Made by a program: the position numbers and the translations under genes. A model generated the notes under the pieces. That model ran no database searches. It was not told the origin of the DNA and saw only the letters and a list, made by a program, of their open reading frames with translations. From NCBI RefSeq assembly GCF_025567125.1, contig NZ_JAOQJI010000016.1, forward strand, positions 1 to 64,000: a stretch of DNA of 64,000 nucleotides. The letters are read 5' to 3'. The first letter of the stretch is position 1. Each line of letters begins with the position of its first letter. Positions 7,752 to 16,877 of the stretch are shown here, one piece after another. The DNA comes from Phocaeicola fibrisolvens (GTDB lineage Bacteria > Bacteroidota > Bacteroidia > Bacteroidales > Bacteroidaceae).

Positions 7752-9401
7752 ATGAAAATGAAAAAAATAATGCTGGCTGTCTTTCTGCTGACAGCATGTA
7801 TTGCCAACGGATGGGCATGTACCAACTTCATTGTCGGAAAGAAGGCTTCGGCCGACGGTTCCGTCATCGTTTCTTACTCGGCCGACTCTTACGGCATGTT
7901 CGGCTACCTGTGCCACTACCCGGCTGCCCAGCATGCACCGGGCGAAATGCGCGACATCTACGACTGGGATTCGGGCAAATACCTGGGCAAAATCAAGGAA
8001 GCCAAACAGACCTACAACGTCATCGGCAACACGAACGAGTTTCAGGTGACCATCGGGGAAACCACTTTCGGCGGACGTCCGGAACTGGTGGACAGCACCG
8101 GCATCATGGACTACGGAAGCCTGATTTACGTGGCCCTGCAACGTTCGCGCACGGCTAAGGAAGCCATCAAAATCATGACCGACCTGGTGAAAGAATACGG
8201 TTACTACAGCAGCGGTGAATCGTTCTCGATTGCCGACCCGAACGAAGCCTGGATCATGGAAATGATTGGAAAAGGACCGGGCGTGAAAGGGGCTGTATGG
8301 GTGGCTGTCCGTATACCGGACGACTGCATTGCCGCTCATGCCAACCAAAGCCGCATCCACAAGTTCGACATGAACGACAAGGAAAACTGCCTGTATGCAC
8401 CCGACGTGATTTCCTTTGCCCGCGAAAAAGGCTATTTCAGCGGCAACAACAAGGACTTCAGCTTTGCCGATGCCTACTGCCCGCTCGATTTCAGCTGCCT
8501 GCGTTTCTGCGAGGCACGTGTGTGGAGCTTCTACAACATGTTCAGCAAGGCGACCGGTCAGTCTTACCTTTCTTATATCCAGGGCGAGAGCAAGGAGCCG
8601 ATGCCGCTTTACGTAAAACCGGACCAAAAGATTTCGGTACGCGACATCCAGCATGCCATGCGTGACCACTACGAAGGTACTCCGCTCGACATCACCAAGG
8701 ACATGGGTGCCGGCTGTTTCGAGATGCCTTACCGCCTGTCGCCGCTGACTTTCAAGGTGGACGGACAGGAATATTTCAACGAACGTCCCATCTCTACCCA
8801 GCAGAGCGGTTTCGTATTCGTTTCACAGATGCGTTCCAACCTGCCCGACGCCATCGGCGGTGTACTCTGGTTCGGTCTGGACGACGCCAACATGACGGTC
8901 TTCACTCCGGTGTACTGCAATACGGACAAGGTGCCTTATCCTTACCAGCAGGGACACGGTGACTGCGTAACCTTCTCATGGGATTCCGCGTTCTGGATTT
9001 ACAACTGGGTGGCCGACATGATCCGTCCGCGCTACAACCTGATGGTGGAAGACATGCGCACCGTGCAGAACAGCCTGGAAGATACTTATGCGCAGGCACA
9101 GGAAGGCATTGAAAGCACGGCCTTGAAACTGTATCAGCAAGACCCGGCCAAAGCCAAGGAATTCCTGACCAACTACACGCAGATGACGGCACAGACTGCC
9201 GTAGACAGCTGGAAGAAACTGGGCGAATTCCTCATCGTACGCTACAACGACGGTGCCGTGAAACGTATGCAGAACGGACAGTTACAACGCCCGGCTACCG
9301 GCAACACGGCTCCGCTGGACCGCCCGGGATACAGCAAGGAATTCTTGCAGGAACTGGTGAAATCAACCGGCGAACGCTACAAAATGAAAGAACTGAAGTA
9401 A
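7752..9401 (+). CDS. C69 family dipeptidase (PepD-like), exported
   Basis: 549 residues. A signal peptide (about residues 1-22) ends just before CTNFIVGKKASADGS. In family C69 this is the Ntn-hydrolase N-terminus, where the cysteine becomes the catalytic N-terminal residue after processing. The conserved GETTFGGR and the IMDYGSLIY segment follow, and RPRYNLM lies near the end. The product should be a periplasmic dipeptidase with broad substrate range. Downstream of the M23 peptidase by 37 bases, it probably belongs to the same transcript, consistent with turnover of peptidoglycan or dietary peptides. Length and motifs are normal for Bacteroides members. Confidence 0.9.
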   Translation: MKMKKIMLAVFLLTACIANGWACTNFIVGKKASADGSVIVSYSADSYGMFGYLCHYPAAQHAPGEMRDIYDWDSGKYLGKIKEAKQTYNVIGNTNEFQVTIGETTFGGRPELVDSTGIMDYGSLIYVALQRSRTAKEAIKIMTDLVKEYGYYSSGESFSIADPNEAWIMEMIGKGPGVKGAVWVAVRIPDDCIAAHANQSRIHKFDMNDKENCLYAPDVISFAREKGYFSGNNKDFSFADAYCPLDFSCLRFCEARVWSFYNMFSKATGQSYLSYIQGESKEPMPLYVKPDQKISVRDIQHAMRDHYEGTPLDITKDMGAGCFEMPYRLSPLTFKVDGQEYFNERPISTQQSGFVFVSQMRSNLPDAIGGVLWFGLDDANMTVFTPVYCNTDKVPYPYQQGHGDCVTFSWDSAFWIYNWVADMIRPRYNLMVEDMRTVQNSLEDTYAQAQEGIESTALKLYQQDPAKAKEFLTNYTQMTAQTAVDSWKKLGEFLIVRYNDGAVKRMQNGQLQRPATGNTAPLDRPGYSKEFLQELVKSTGERYKMKELK

Positions 9402-9446
9402 GCAGATTTTCTTCTGCTTTCTCGTTCTACAATCAAAAGTTATGAT

Positions 9447-9454
9447 TATTTTTG
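9447..9454 (+). promoter_or_regulatory. -7 element for phoH
   Basis: TATTTTTG matches TAnnTTTG, 35 bases upstream of the start codon. No convincing -33 element was found. Confidence 0.55.
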
Positions 9455-9489
9455 CAAAAAATAAATACAAGCGAATCTGAAAAAACTCA

Positions 9490-10488
9490 ATGATAGAGAA
9501 ACATATCGTACTCGAAGATATTGACCCGGTGATCTTCTATGGCGTGAACAATGCCAACATGCAAATGATCAAGGCCCTGTTTCCCAAGCTGCGGATTGTG
9601 GCGCGCGGAAACGTCATCAAAATCATGGGAGACGAGGAGGAAATGTGCGCTTTCGAAGAGGCCGTCCTGGCTCTGGAGAAGCACTGCGTACAGTACAACT
9701 CGCTCAACGAAGAAGTGATTCTGGACATCGTGAAGGGCAATGCCCCGAAAATTGAAAAGACGGGTGATGCCATCGTGTTCAGTGTGACGGGCAAGCCGAT
9801 TACTCCGAGAAGTGAAAACCAGCTGAAGCTGGTGCGCGAATTCGAAAAGAATGACATGATTTTTGCCATCGGTCCGGCGGGTTCGGGAAAGACTTACACG
9901 GCCATCGCCCTGGCGGTACGGGCCCTGAAGAACAAGGAAATCAAGAAAATCATCCTCAGCCGTCCGGCCGTGGAAGCGGGCGAGAAACTGGGATTCCTGC
10001 CCGGCGACATGAAGGACAAGATTGACCCTTACCTGCAACCACTGTATGATGCGCTTCAGGACATGATTCCGGCGGCCAAGCTGAAGGAATACATGGAACT
10101 GAACGTCATCCAAATTGCACCGCTGGCCTTCATGCGCGGACGTACGCTGAACGACGCAGTGGTCATCCTGGACGAAGCGCAAAACACCACCACCCAGCAA
10201 ATCAAGATGTTTCTCACCCGAATGGGCATGAACACCAAGATGATTGTGACGGGCGACATGACGCAGATTGACCTTCCCGCCTCGCAGACTTCGGGACTCG
10301 TGCAGGCCATGAAAATCCTGAAAGACGTGAAAGGTATCAGCTTCATCGAACTGAATAAGAAAGACATTGTCCGCCACAAACTGGTGACCCGCATCGTGGA
10401 AGCCTACGAGAAATTCGAGGAAAAAGAGAAAGCGGAAAGAAAACAACTGCGTGCTGCCAGAGAAGCCGAAAAGACTCCACAGGCATGA
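9490..10488 (+). CDS. phoH: PhoH family ATPase
   Basis: 332 residues. An N-terminal KH-like nucleic-acid-binding region (about 1-90) precedes a P-loop ATPase domain with Walker A GPAGSGKT at 128-135 and Walker B VVILDEAQNTT near 223. The MTGDMTQIDLP-type sensor segment (IVTGDMTQIDLP) follows. PhoH proteins are cytoplasmic ATPases linked to RNA metabolism and phosphate stress; the exact reaction is unsettled. The C-terminal 30 residues are charged (Lys/Glu-rich). It has its own promoter and is followed by purC after 39 bases, so both may be cotranscribed. Confidence 0.93.
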   Translation: MIEKHIVLEDIDPVIFYGVNNANMQMIKALFPKLRIVARGNVIKIMGDEEEMCAFEEAVLALEKHCVQYNSLNEEVILDIVKGNAPKIEKTGDAIVFSVTGKPITPRSENQLKLVREFEKNDMIFAIGPAGSGKTYTAIALAVRALKNKEIKKIILSRPAVEAGEKLGFLPGDMKDKIDPYLQPLYDALQDMIPAAKLKEYMELNVIQIAPLAFMRGRTLNDAVVILDEAQNTTTQQIKMFLTRMGMNTKMIVTGDMTQIDLPASQTSGLVQAMKILKDVKGISFIELNKKDIVRHKLVTRIVEAYEKFEEKEKAERKQLRAAREAEKTPQA

Positions 10489-10527
10489 ACATAACGAATC
10501 CTATTCATTACTAAACATAACAAGACA

Positions 10528-11475
10528 ATGAGCAAAGCATTAACAAAAACAGACTTCCACTTTCCTGGACAGAAAAGTGTGTATCACGGAAAAGTACGTG
10601 ATGTGTACAACATCAACGATGAAAAGTTAGTAATGGTTGCTACCGACCGTATCTCGGCATTCGATGTCGTGCTACCGGAAGGTATCCCTTATAAAGGACA
10701 GATGCTGAACCAGATTGCAGCTAAATTCCTGGACGCTACCACAGACATCTGCCCGAACTGGAAACTGGCTACTCCCGACCCGATGGTTACCGTGGGTGTG
10801 ATGTGCCAGGGATTCCCAGTAGAAATGATTGTACGCGGCTACCTTTGCGGAAGCGCATGGCGTGCCTACAAGGGCGGCGCGCGTGAAATCTGCGGTGTAC
10901 GTCTGCCGGAAGGCATGAGAGAAAACGAGAAATTCCCTCATCCGATTATCACTCCGACCACCAAGGCCGAAATGGGTATGCACGACGAAGATATCTCTAA
11001 AGAAGAAATTCTGGCCAGAGGGTTGGCTACTCCGGAAGAATATGCCATCCTGGAGAAATATACACTGGCTTTGTTCGAACGCGGTACGCAGATGGCGGCT
11101 GAACGTGGCCTGATTCTGGTAGACACGAAATATGAATTCGGAAAGCACAACGGCCAGATTTATCTGATGGACGAAATCCATACACCGGACTCCAGCCGTT
11201 ACTTCTACTCAGAAGGTTATCAGGAACGCTTCGAAAAGGAAGAACCGCAGAAGCAGCTTTCAAAGGAATTCGTACGCGAATGGCTGATGGCCAACGGCTT
11301 CCAAGGCAAGGAAGGCCAGCAGGTACCTGAAATGACTCCAGCCATCGTGGAATCTATCAGCGACCGCTACATCGAGTTGTTTGAGCACATCACAGGCGAA
11401 AGCTTCGTAAAAGGTGACACAGAAAACCTTGCCAAACGCATCGAAAAGAACGTAACAGACTATCTGATTCTTTAA
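10528..11475 (+). CDS. purC: Phosphoribosylaminoimidazole-succinocarboxamide synthase
   Basis: 315 residues, SAICAR synthetase family, longer bacterial/eukaryote-like form. It joins aspartate to CAIR with ATP in step 8 of purine synthesis, in the cytoplasm. Family landmarks: KVRDVYN near 23, ATDRISAFDVVLPEGIPYKG near 38, VRGYLCGSAWRAY near 105 and LMDEIHTPDSSR near 215. No other purine gene is adjacent. It ends just before a strong hairpin (11492-11532) that separates it from the menaquinone methyltransferase gene. Confidence 0.96.
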   Translation: MSKALTKTDFHFPGQKSVYHGKVRDVYNINDEKLVMVATDRISAFDVVLPEGIPYKGQMLNQIAAKFLDATTDICPNWKLATPDPMVTVGVMCQGFPVEMIVRGYLCGSAWRAYKGGAREICGVRLPEGMRENEKFPHPIITPTTKAEMGMHDEDISKEEILARGLATPEEYAILEKYTLALFERGTQMAAERGLILVDTKYEFGKHNGQIYLMDEIHTPDSSRYFYSEGYQERFEKEEPQKQLSKEFVREWLMANGFQGKEGQQVPEMTPAIVESISDRYIELFEHITGESFVKGDTENLAKRIEKNVTDYLIL

Positions 11476-11491
11476 TCGAAGAACTGACTGA

Positions 11492-11532
11492 TCTCCCTTT
11501 GTAGAATGATTTCCTTCATTCACAAAGGGAGA
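11492..11532 (+). terminator. Extended hairpin between purC and ubiE/menG
   Basis: An 11-bp perfect inverted repeat (11492-11502 with 11522-11532, arm TCTCCCTTTGT) encloses a second 6-bp pairing (GAATGA with TCATTC) with a one-base bulge. No long T run follows, so it could be a weak terminator, an attenuator or a processing site. It overlaps the alternative ATG at 11506, arguing against that start. Confidence 0.6.
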
Positions 11533-11565
11533 TTAACTTATTTGTCCCAACTTAACTTTGCAGAC

Positions 11566-12306
11566 ATGTCTCATTATCCACAAGAAAATATCAAACCATA
11601 CAACGAAAAAGAGGGCAAGGCTGCCCAGGTAGAAAAAATGTTCGACCACATCGCTCCGGCCTACGACAACCTGAACCACCTGATGTCGTGGGGCATCGAC
11701 AAAAGCTGGCGACGGAAGGCTATCCGCTTGCTAAAGCCTTATCACCCGCAACACATCATGGATGTGGCTACCGGTACAGGAGACTTTGCCATTCAAGCCT
11801 GCCGGATGCTGCAACCGGCCGAACTGATTGGAACGGATATTTCAGAGGGCATGATGAACGTGGGACGTGAGAAAGTGAAACAGCTGGGACTTGACAAGCA
11901 AATATCTTTCGCCAAAGAAGACTGTACGGCACTCTCTTTCCCGGAAAACCGCTTTGACGCCATTACAGTGGCCTTTGGCATACGTAATTTTGAACATCTT
12001 GACCTGGGCCTGAAAGAGATGTACAGAGTGCTGGTGCCCGGCGGACACCTCGTCATTCTGGAACTGTCAGAACCGGAACATTTTCCCATGAAGCAAGGAT
12101 ATGCGATTTATTCCAAAATCGTAATCCCGGCACTGGGAAAACTTCTCTCGAAAGACCGAAGCGCCTATACCTATCTACCGCAATCCATCAAGGCTTTCCC
12201 GCAAGGAGAAATCATGCAGGAAATCATCCGAAAAGCCGGATTCAGCCAAGTGAAATTCCAACGGCTGACACTGGGGACATGCACTCTTTATTTTGCTACC
12301 AAATAA
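11566..12306 (+). CDS. ubiE: Demethylmenaquinone methyltransferase
   Basis: 246 residues, UbiE/MenG class I SAM-dependent methyltransferase. The SAM-binding motif I MDVATGTGDFA is near residue 68, the UbiE signature region YDNLNHLMSWGIDKSWR near 30-46 and the second signature RVLVPGGHLVILELSEP near 150. It methylates demethylmenaquinone, the last step of menaquinone synthesis, expected in an anaerobically respiring Bacteroidales. I take the ATG at 11566 (MSHYPQEN): the in-frame ATG at 11506 lies inside the hairpin and would add 20 residues unlike the family. aroE follows 17 bases downstream, so the two are probably cotranscribed. Confidence 0.94.
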   Translation: MSHYPQENIKPYNEKEGKAAQVEKMFDHIAPAYDNLNHLMSWGIDKSWRRKAIRLLKPYHPQHIMDVATGTGDFAIQACRMLQPAELIGTDISEGMMNVGREKVKQLGLDKQISFAKEDCTALSFPENRFDAITVAFGIRNFEHLDLGLKEMYRVLVPGGHLVILELSEPEHFPMKQGYAIYSKIVIPALGKLLSKDRSAYTYLPQSIKAFPQGEIMQEIIRKAGFSQVKFQRLTLGTCTLYFATK

Positions 12307-12323
12307 CTAAATTCTTTGAACCT

Positions 12324-13067
12324 ATGAGAAAATTTGGACTGATTGGTTATCCGCTTGGACATTCTTTCTCCAAGAACTTCTTCAATGAAAAATTCCATTC
12401 CGAAAATATTGATGCCGAATATGTAAACTTCGAAATTCCAAGCATCGAAGAACTGCCGCAAATTATCAAAACCAACCCTAACCTGGCAGGACTGAACGTG
12501 ACGATTCCTTACAAGGAAAAAGTGATTTCGTATCTGGACGAACTGGATAAGGACGCACAGGCAATCGGGGCTGTCAATGTCATCAAAATAGAGCATACCA
12601 AGGGGGGCCCAAAACTGATTGGCTATAATTCCGACATTATCGGGTTTGTCCGTTCTATCGAGGCCTTGCTGGAACCTTATCACAAAAAAGCGCTGATTCT
12701 GGGCACAGGCGGGGCTTCAAAAGCCATTCATCAGGGGTTGAAACAGCTGGGACTGGAAACGCTGTTCGTATCGCGCAGCAAACACAATGATGAAGTTATT
12801 ACGTACGAAGAAATTACACCTGAAATCATGCAGGACTACAAGGTCATCGTGAACTGTACGCCGGTGGGCATGTATCCGAAGGCCGACGAATGTCCGAATA
12901 TCCCTTACGAACTGCTGACTCCGCAACACCTGTTGTACGACCTGCTCTACAATCCGAACACCACGCTTTTCATGAAGAAGGGAAGTGACCAGGGAGCCAT
13001 CGTCAAAAACGGGCTGGAAATGCTCTTGTTGCAGGCTTTCGGGGCATGGGATATCTGGAACAGCTAA
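12324..13067 (+). CDS. aroE: Shikimate dehydrogenase
   Basis: 247 residues, short AroE form. It reduces 3-dehydroshikimate with NADPH in aromatic amino acid synthesis. The substrate-binding GYPLGHSFSK is near residue 7-16, the catalytic-lysine motif NVTIPYK near 64-70, the NADP-binding GTGGASKA near 124-131 and NCTPVGM near 178. The start at 12324 (MRKFGLIGYPLGHS) is chosen because the longer frame from 12279 overlaps the ubiE end and adds unrelated residues. It lies in a tight plus-strand run between ubiE and an alpha/beta hydrolase. Confidence 0.95.
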   Translation: MRKFGLIGYPLGHSFSKNFFNEKFHSENIDAEYVNFEIPSIEELPQIIKTNPNLAGLNVTIPYKEKVISYLDELDKDAQAIGAVNVIKIEHTKGGPKLIGYNSDIIGFVRSIEALLEPYHKKALILGTGGASKAIHQGLKQLGLETLFVSRSKHNDEVITYEEITPEIMQDYKVIVNCTPVGMYPKADECPNIPYELLTPQHLLYDLLYNPNTTLFMKKGSDQGAIVKNGLEMLLLQAFGAWDIWNS

Positions 13068-13091
13068 CCACAGACTCAATACCCATTTTCA

Positions 13092-14045
13092 ATGACCACA
13101 AAAAAGAAAATCCTCTGGTCGGCAGGCATCGTGATACTGCTGGTCGTGGGAATCGTCGTCGGGGGAGGTCTCTACCTGATTGACTTTGCGCTCCGCCCGG
13201 AAAACCGGGGGAAAAACATGGTGGAATCTGAAACTTTCATGCGAAAGGAATATCCTCAGATTGTCCAATGGCTGGACAGTCTGGAGGAACATCATGCGCT
13301 CCGGGATACGTTTATCCTCGCGCCCGACGGCATCCAGATGCATGCCTTTTATGCACACGCCTCCCGCCCTACTGCCCGCACGGCAATTATCGTACACGGT
13401 TATACGGACAATGCCATCCGCATGTTTCACATCGGGTATCTCTACAACCATTCGCTGGACTGTAATATCTTGTTGCCGGACTTGCGCTATGCGGGACTGA
13501 CGGAAGGGGATGCCATTCAGATGGGGTGGCTGGACCGGAAGGACGTGATGCAATGGATAGACGTAGCACCGGCTTTGTTCGGCGATTCCTTACAGGCGGT
13601 GGTGCATGGCATCTCTATGGGGGCGGCCACTAGCATGATGCTGTCGGGGGAAGCGACGCCCGACTACGTGACTTGCTTCGTGGAGGACTGCGGCTATACC
13701 AGTGTGTGGGACCAGTTCAGCAAGGAACTGAAAGGATTGTTCGGCTTGCCTCCTTTCCCGTTGCTCTACACGGCCAGCTGGATTTGCCAGCTACAGAACG
13801 GATGGAACTTTCAGGAGGCATCGGCTTTGTCGCAAGTGGCGAAATGCCGCAAGCCGATGCTGTTCATCCACGGTGACAACGATGACTTTGTACCGACGTG
13901 GATGGTGTATAAGCTTTATGAGGCCAAACCGGCTCCCAAAGAACTGTGGATTACGGAGGGTGTGGACCATGCCCATTCCTACAAGCTGTACCCGGACGAA
14001 TACACGGAACGGGTAAAGGCTTTTACGGAAAAATACTTACACTGA
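13092..14045 (+). CDS. Alpha/beta hydrolase, membrane-anchored or exported
   Basis: 317 residues. One hydrophobic segment (about 8-30, ILWSAGIVILLVVGIVVGGG) acts as signal anchor or uncleaved signal. The hydrolase core has the oxyanion segment TAIIVHGYTDNA near 97-108 and the nucleophile elbow HGISMGAATS near 175 (G-x-S-x-G). The acid D is in HGDNDDFVP near 260, and the catalytic histidine lies in GVDHAHSY near 292. It resembles the BAAT/dienelactone-hydrolase-like group found widely in Bacteroides; the substrate is unknown. It is 24 bases after aroE and probably shares its transcript, ended by the hairpin at 14118-14178. Confidence 0.85.
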   Translation: MTTKKKILWSAGIVILLVVGIVVGGGLYLIDFALRPENRGKNMVESETFMRKEYPQIVQWLDSLEEHHALRDTFILAPDGIQMHAFYAHASRPTARTAIIVHGYTDNAIRMFHIGYLYNHSLDCNILLPDLRYAGLTEGDAIQMGWLDRKDVMQWIDVAPALFGDSLQAVVHGISMGAATSMMLSGEATPDYVTCFVEDCGYTSVWDQFSKELKGLFGLPPFPLLYTASWICQLQNGWNFQEASALSQVAKCRKPMLFIHGDNDDFVPTWMVYKLYEAKPAPKELWITEGVDHAHSYKLYPDEYTERVKAFTEKYLH

Positions 14046-14117
14046 CTCTCAGAAGAAGGCGGTCTTGAAACAGAAGCTCTGAACAGGCCGACTTACAATT
14101 CCTAAATAATACCCTAA

Positions 14118-14178
14118 AAAAATCTCCTGCTTCAGTCCTCATTTATCTTCAATGAAAGGACGAAAGCAGGAGATTTTT
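14118..14178. terminator. Bidirectional terminator
   Basis: A perfect 15-bp stem (14118-14132 with 14164-14178, arm AAAAATCTCCTGCTT) continues as GTCCT/AGGAC after a small internal loop. The A/T ends give T runs on both strands. It serves the plus-strand hydrolase gene and may also serve nadE on the minus strand, whose stop codon is 93 bases away. Confidence 0.85.
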
Positions 14179-14270
14179 ACGTTGGAATTCCAATTAATCA
14201 ATTATTGACTTTCACGATTTTATTTCTTTGAGAGGGATGCTTTCTGTGTATCTGTTTGCCTCTCTCCGAA

Positions 14271-16208
14271 TCAAGCCTGAAGTTCCTCACATTCTTTCAG
14301 CCACAACGCTGCACTGGCATCACTCGGCATACGCCAGTCGCCCCGTGGACTCAAGGAAACGGAACCGACTTTCGGACCGTCGGGCAAGCAAGAACGCTTG
14401 AACTGCTGGGCAAAGAAACGACGGTAGAAATTTGTCAGCCATTTCTTGATGGTCGTACTGTCGTACGTGCCGCGGAAAGCAATCTCAGCCAGATAGAAGA
14501 TTTTGGCCGGACGGAAGCCGAAACGCAGGAAATGGAACAGGAAGAAGTCGTGCAGCTCGTAAGGGCCCACCAAATCTTCGGTCTTCTGCTTGATGTTGCC
14601 GTTCTCGTCGGCTGGAATCAGTTCCGGACTGATTGGGGTATCAATGATGTCGAGCAGGGTATTGCGGGACAAAGTATCCACTCCCGTCTGTGCCACCCAA
14701 TTGACCAGATAACGAACCAAGGTCTTGGGGATGCTGGCATTCACGCCGTACATCGACATGTGGTCGCCGTTGTAGGTAGCCCATCCCAGGGCAAGCTCCG
14801 ACAGGTCGCCAGTACCGATGACCAGTCCGCCCAGCTTGTTGGCGTAATCCATCAGAATCTGCGTCCGCTCGCGAGCCTGTCCGTTTTCATAAGTCACATC
14901 GTGTACCGACATGTCCTGGCCAATATCTTGGAAATGCTGGATGCAGGCATCCTTGATGCTGATTTCCTTCGTTGTCACCTGCAGGGAACCCATCAGGGAA
15001 AGGGCATTGTGATACGTACGGTCGGTGGTTCCGAACCCCGGCATGGTCACACCCACGATTCCCTTCCGCGGCAAACCCAGCTTGTCGAAAGTCTTGACAC
15101 AGACCAACAAGGCCAGCGTGGAGTCCAGTCCCCCTGAAATACCCAATACGACGGTCTTGCAATGGGTATGCACCAGACGTTTGGCCAATCCGGCCACCTG
15201 AATGGAGAAGATTTCCTCGCAGCGCTCATCCAGCTGACGGCTGCCTGAAGGCACGAAAGGATGAGGTTCTATCGGACGGGTCAGACTCAGTTCACGCGAA
15301 GAAACCAGTTCCGTACTGACATGCTGTACGGGTATCTCCTGATGAGTCCGTACGCTGGCCGCAAACGTAGTGTTCACCAAGCGTTCCCCTCTCAGGCGTT
15401 CCACATCAATCTCACTGATGACCAGCTGTTCTTCGAAAGAGAAACGTTCGGAAGCGGCAAGCAGACTGCCGTTTTCGTAAATCAGGGCATTCCCCGCGAA
15501 AACCACGTCGGTAGTCGATTCACCAAAACCACAGGAAGAGAATACATATCCTGCCAGACACCGTGCCGACTGCTGTGCCAGCAAAGAACGGAGGTACTGG
15601 TGCTTGCAGATATTTTCCGTATCGGCCGACAGGTTGAAGATAATCTCGGCTCCTTTCAGCACCAGGGTAGAACTAGGGGGTACGGGCGCCCATACATCTT
15701 CGCAGATTTCTACGCCAAAGCAGACCTCCGGCGTATCGAAAAGCAAACGGGCACTCATGGGAACTACCTGTCCGCAGAGACGGACGGTGGTAGAATCGGG
15801 ATGAGCCACCGACGGAGTGAACCAACGCTGCTCATAAAATTCTTTATAGTTAGGAAGGTAAGTCTTAGGCACGAGTCCCAGAATCTTTCCCTTCTGAAAA
15901 ATCACCGCACAATTCATCAAAGTGGAATTCACCATGACTGGCATGCCGACAATGGAAATAATATCCAGCTGACGTGTGTTGTTGACTATCTGCATCAGGG
16001 CGAACTCTGCCTGCTCCAGCAACAAACTCTGGGCAAACAAATCCCCACAGGAATATCCGGTCAAATTTAACTCCGGAAAAACAATAATCTGCACACCTTT
16101 TCCATCGGCTATGACAATCTGTTTCTCTGTCTGCTGCGCATTAAACTTGCAGTCGGCCACCTTCACCGCCGGAATGGCTGAAGCCACTTTTACAAAACCA
16201 AATCTCAT
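14271..16208 (-). CDS. nadE: Glutamine-dependent NAD+ synthetase
   Basis: 645 residues with an N-terminal nitrilase-type glutaminase domain and a C-terminal NAD synthetase domain. In the glutaminase, the Glu of VFPELNLTGY is near 46, the Lys of VPKTYLPNY near 115-120 and the catalytic Cys in GVEICEDVW near 170. The synthetase P-loop SGGLDST is near 365. The enzyme amidates nicotinic acid adenine dinucleotide with ammonia from glutamine. I start at 16208 (MRFGFVKVAS), matching the family N-terminus; the frame stays open to 16301 but that extension is hydrophobic noise. Monocistronic and divergent from the fur-like gene. Confidence 0.95.
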   Translation of the reverse strand: MRFGFVKVASAIPAVKVADCKFNAQQTEKQIVIADGKGVQIIVFPELNLTGYSCGDLFAQSLLLEQAEFALMQIVNNTRQLDIISIVGMPVMVNSTLMNCAVIFQKGKILGLVPKTYLPNYKEFYEQRWFTPSVAHPDSTTVRLCGQVVPMSARLLFDTPEVCFGVEICEDVWAPVPPSSTLVLKGAEIIFNLSADTENICKHQYLRSLLAQQSARCLAGYVFSSCGFGESTTDVVFAGNALIYENGSLLAASERFSFEEQLVISEIDVERLRGERLVNTTFAASVRTHQEIPVQHVSTELVSSRELSLTRPIEPHPFVPSGSRQLDERCEEIFSIQVAGLAKRLVHTHCKTVVLGISGGLDSTLALLVCVKTFDKLGLPRKGIVGVTMPGFGTTDRTYHNALSLMGSLQVTTKEISIKDACIQHFQDIGQDMSVHDVTYENGQARERTQILMDYANKLGGLVIGTGDLSELALGWATYNGDHMSMYGVNASIPKTLVRYLVNWVAQTGVDTLSRNTLLDIIDTPISPELIPADENGNIKQKTEDLVGPYELHDFFLFHFLRFGFRPAKIFYLAEIAFRGTYDSTTIKKWLTNFYRRFFAQQFKRSCLPDGPKVGSVSLSPRGDWRMPSDASAALWLKECEELQA

Positions 16209-16331
16209 ATAATTTGTTATATATAAATAGACAGTGCAAAAATAAACAATATTTACACATGCACCTACCTCGAAAGCGGAGATTTTAATAATCAAATACA
16301 AAGTAAAAAAAACAAAAAAGTAAAGATTCTA

Positions 16332-16362
16332 TTTGCAAACAGAAAAAATCTTTGTATATTTG
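16332..16362 (+). promoter_or_regulatory. Promoter of the fur-like/rubrerythrin genes
   Basis: TTTG at 16332-16335, a 19-base spacer and TATATTTG at 16355-16362 form a near-perfect Bacteroides -33/-7 promoter. The start codon is 44 bases downstream, leaving room for the operator at 16378-16390. Confidence 0.8.
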
Positions 16363-16377
16363 CCTTCGAATTAGAAT

Positions 16378-16390
16378 TGTAATAATTACA
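16378..16390. promoter_or_regulatory. PerR/Fur-like operator
   Basis: TGTAATAATTACA is a perfect 6-1-6 palindrome with the spacing and A/T character of PerR boxes (TTATAATNATTATAA). It sits about 8-10 bases past the expected transcription start of the Fur-family gene. Autoregulation by the downstream repressor is inferred. Confidence 0.55.
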
Positions 16391-16406
16391 TAATTGAAAA
16401 ATAGAT

Positions 16407-16829
16407 ATGACAGCATACGAATACCTGCTCAACCACCACATCAAGCCATCTGTGCAGCGCATTGCCATCATGGATTATCTACTGAAACACAAAACTCATC
16501 CATGCATTGATGAAATCTATACGGCACTGTGCAAGGAAATTCCTACACTTTCAAAAACAACAGTGTACAATACACTGAAATTGTTTGTGGAACAGGGGGC
16601 GGCAAAAATGCTGACCATAGACGAAAAAAATGCCTGTTTCGACGGTGACATGCAACCGCACGCACATTTCCAGTGCAAGGTTTGCAATAAAATATACGAT
16701 ATGCCTGTCAAAGTACATCTTGAAGAAACAGAAGCATTCCTGAAAGACGGATTTATCGTAGAAGAAGTACATCAGTATTACAAAGGTATCTGTCCGGATT
16801 GCACAGAAAAAAACATAATCAATAACTAA
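16407..16829 (+). CDS. Fur-family transcriptional repressor, PerR-like
   Basis: 140 residues: a winged-helix DNA-binding half (about 1-80, with TLSKTTVYNTLKLFVEQG as recognition region) and a dimerisation/metal half. FDGDMQPHAHFQC near 80-92 carries the regulatory metal ligands. The paired CKVC and CPDC motifs (about 92-95 and 131-134) form the structural zinc site. The gene sits directly upstream of a reverse rubrerythrin (49-base gap), and the palindrome at 16378-16390 fits a PerR box. A peroxide-responsive PerR role is therefore more likely than iron-responsive Fur, but sequence alone does not settle it. Confidence 0.9.
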   Translation: MTAYEYLLNHHIKPSVQRIAIMDYLLKHKTHPCIDEIYTALCKEIPTLSKTTVYNTLKLFVEQGAAKMLTIDEKNACFDGDMQPHAHFQCKVCNKIYDMPVKVHLEETEAFLKDGFIVEEVHQYYKGICPDCTEKNIINN

Positions 16830-16877
16830 AAAACATAACTTATTAATATATAACTAACTACTTAAAATTTTAAACGT

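Noticed and set aside
7728..8669. Minus-strand open frame opposite the C69 dipeptidase gene
   Set aside because: Antisense shadow of a well-supported gene; no family resemblance.
9487..10446. Minus-strand open frame opposite phoH
   Set aside because: Phe/His-rich antisense translation of a conserved ATPase gene; not a gene.
11506..11565. Upstream start for the menaquinone methyltransferase
   Set aside because: The ATG lies inside the purC-ubiE hairpin and the added residues are unlike the family; the ATG at 11566 fits.
14256..15137. Plus-strand open frame opposite nadE
   Set aside because: Antisense shadow within the synthetase domain; no motifs.
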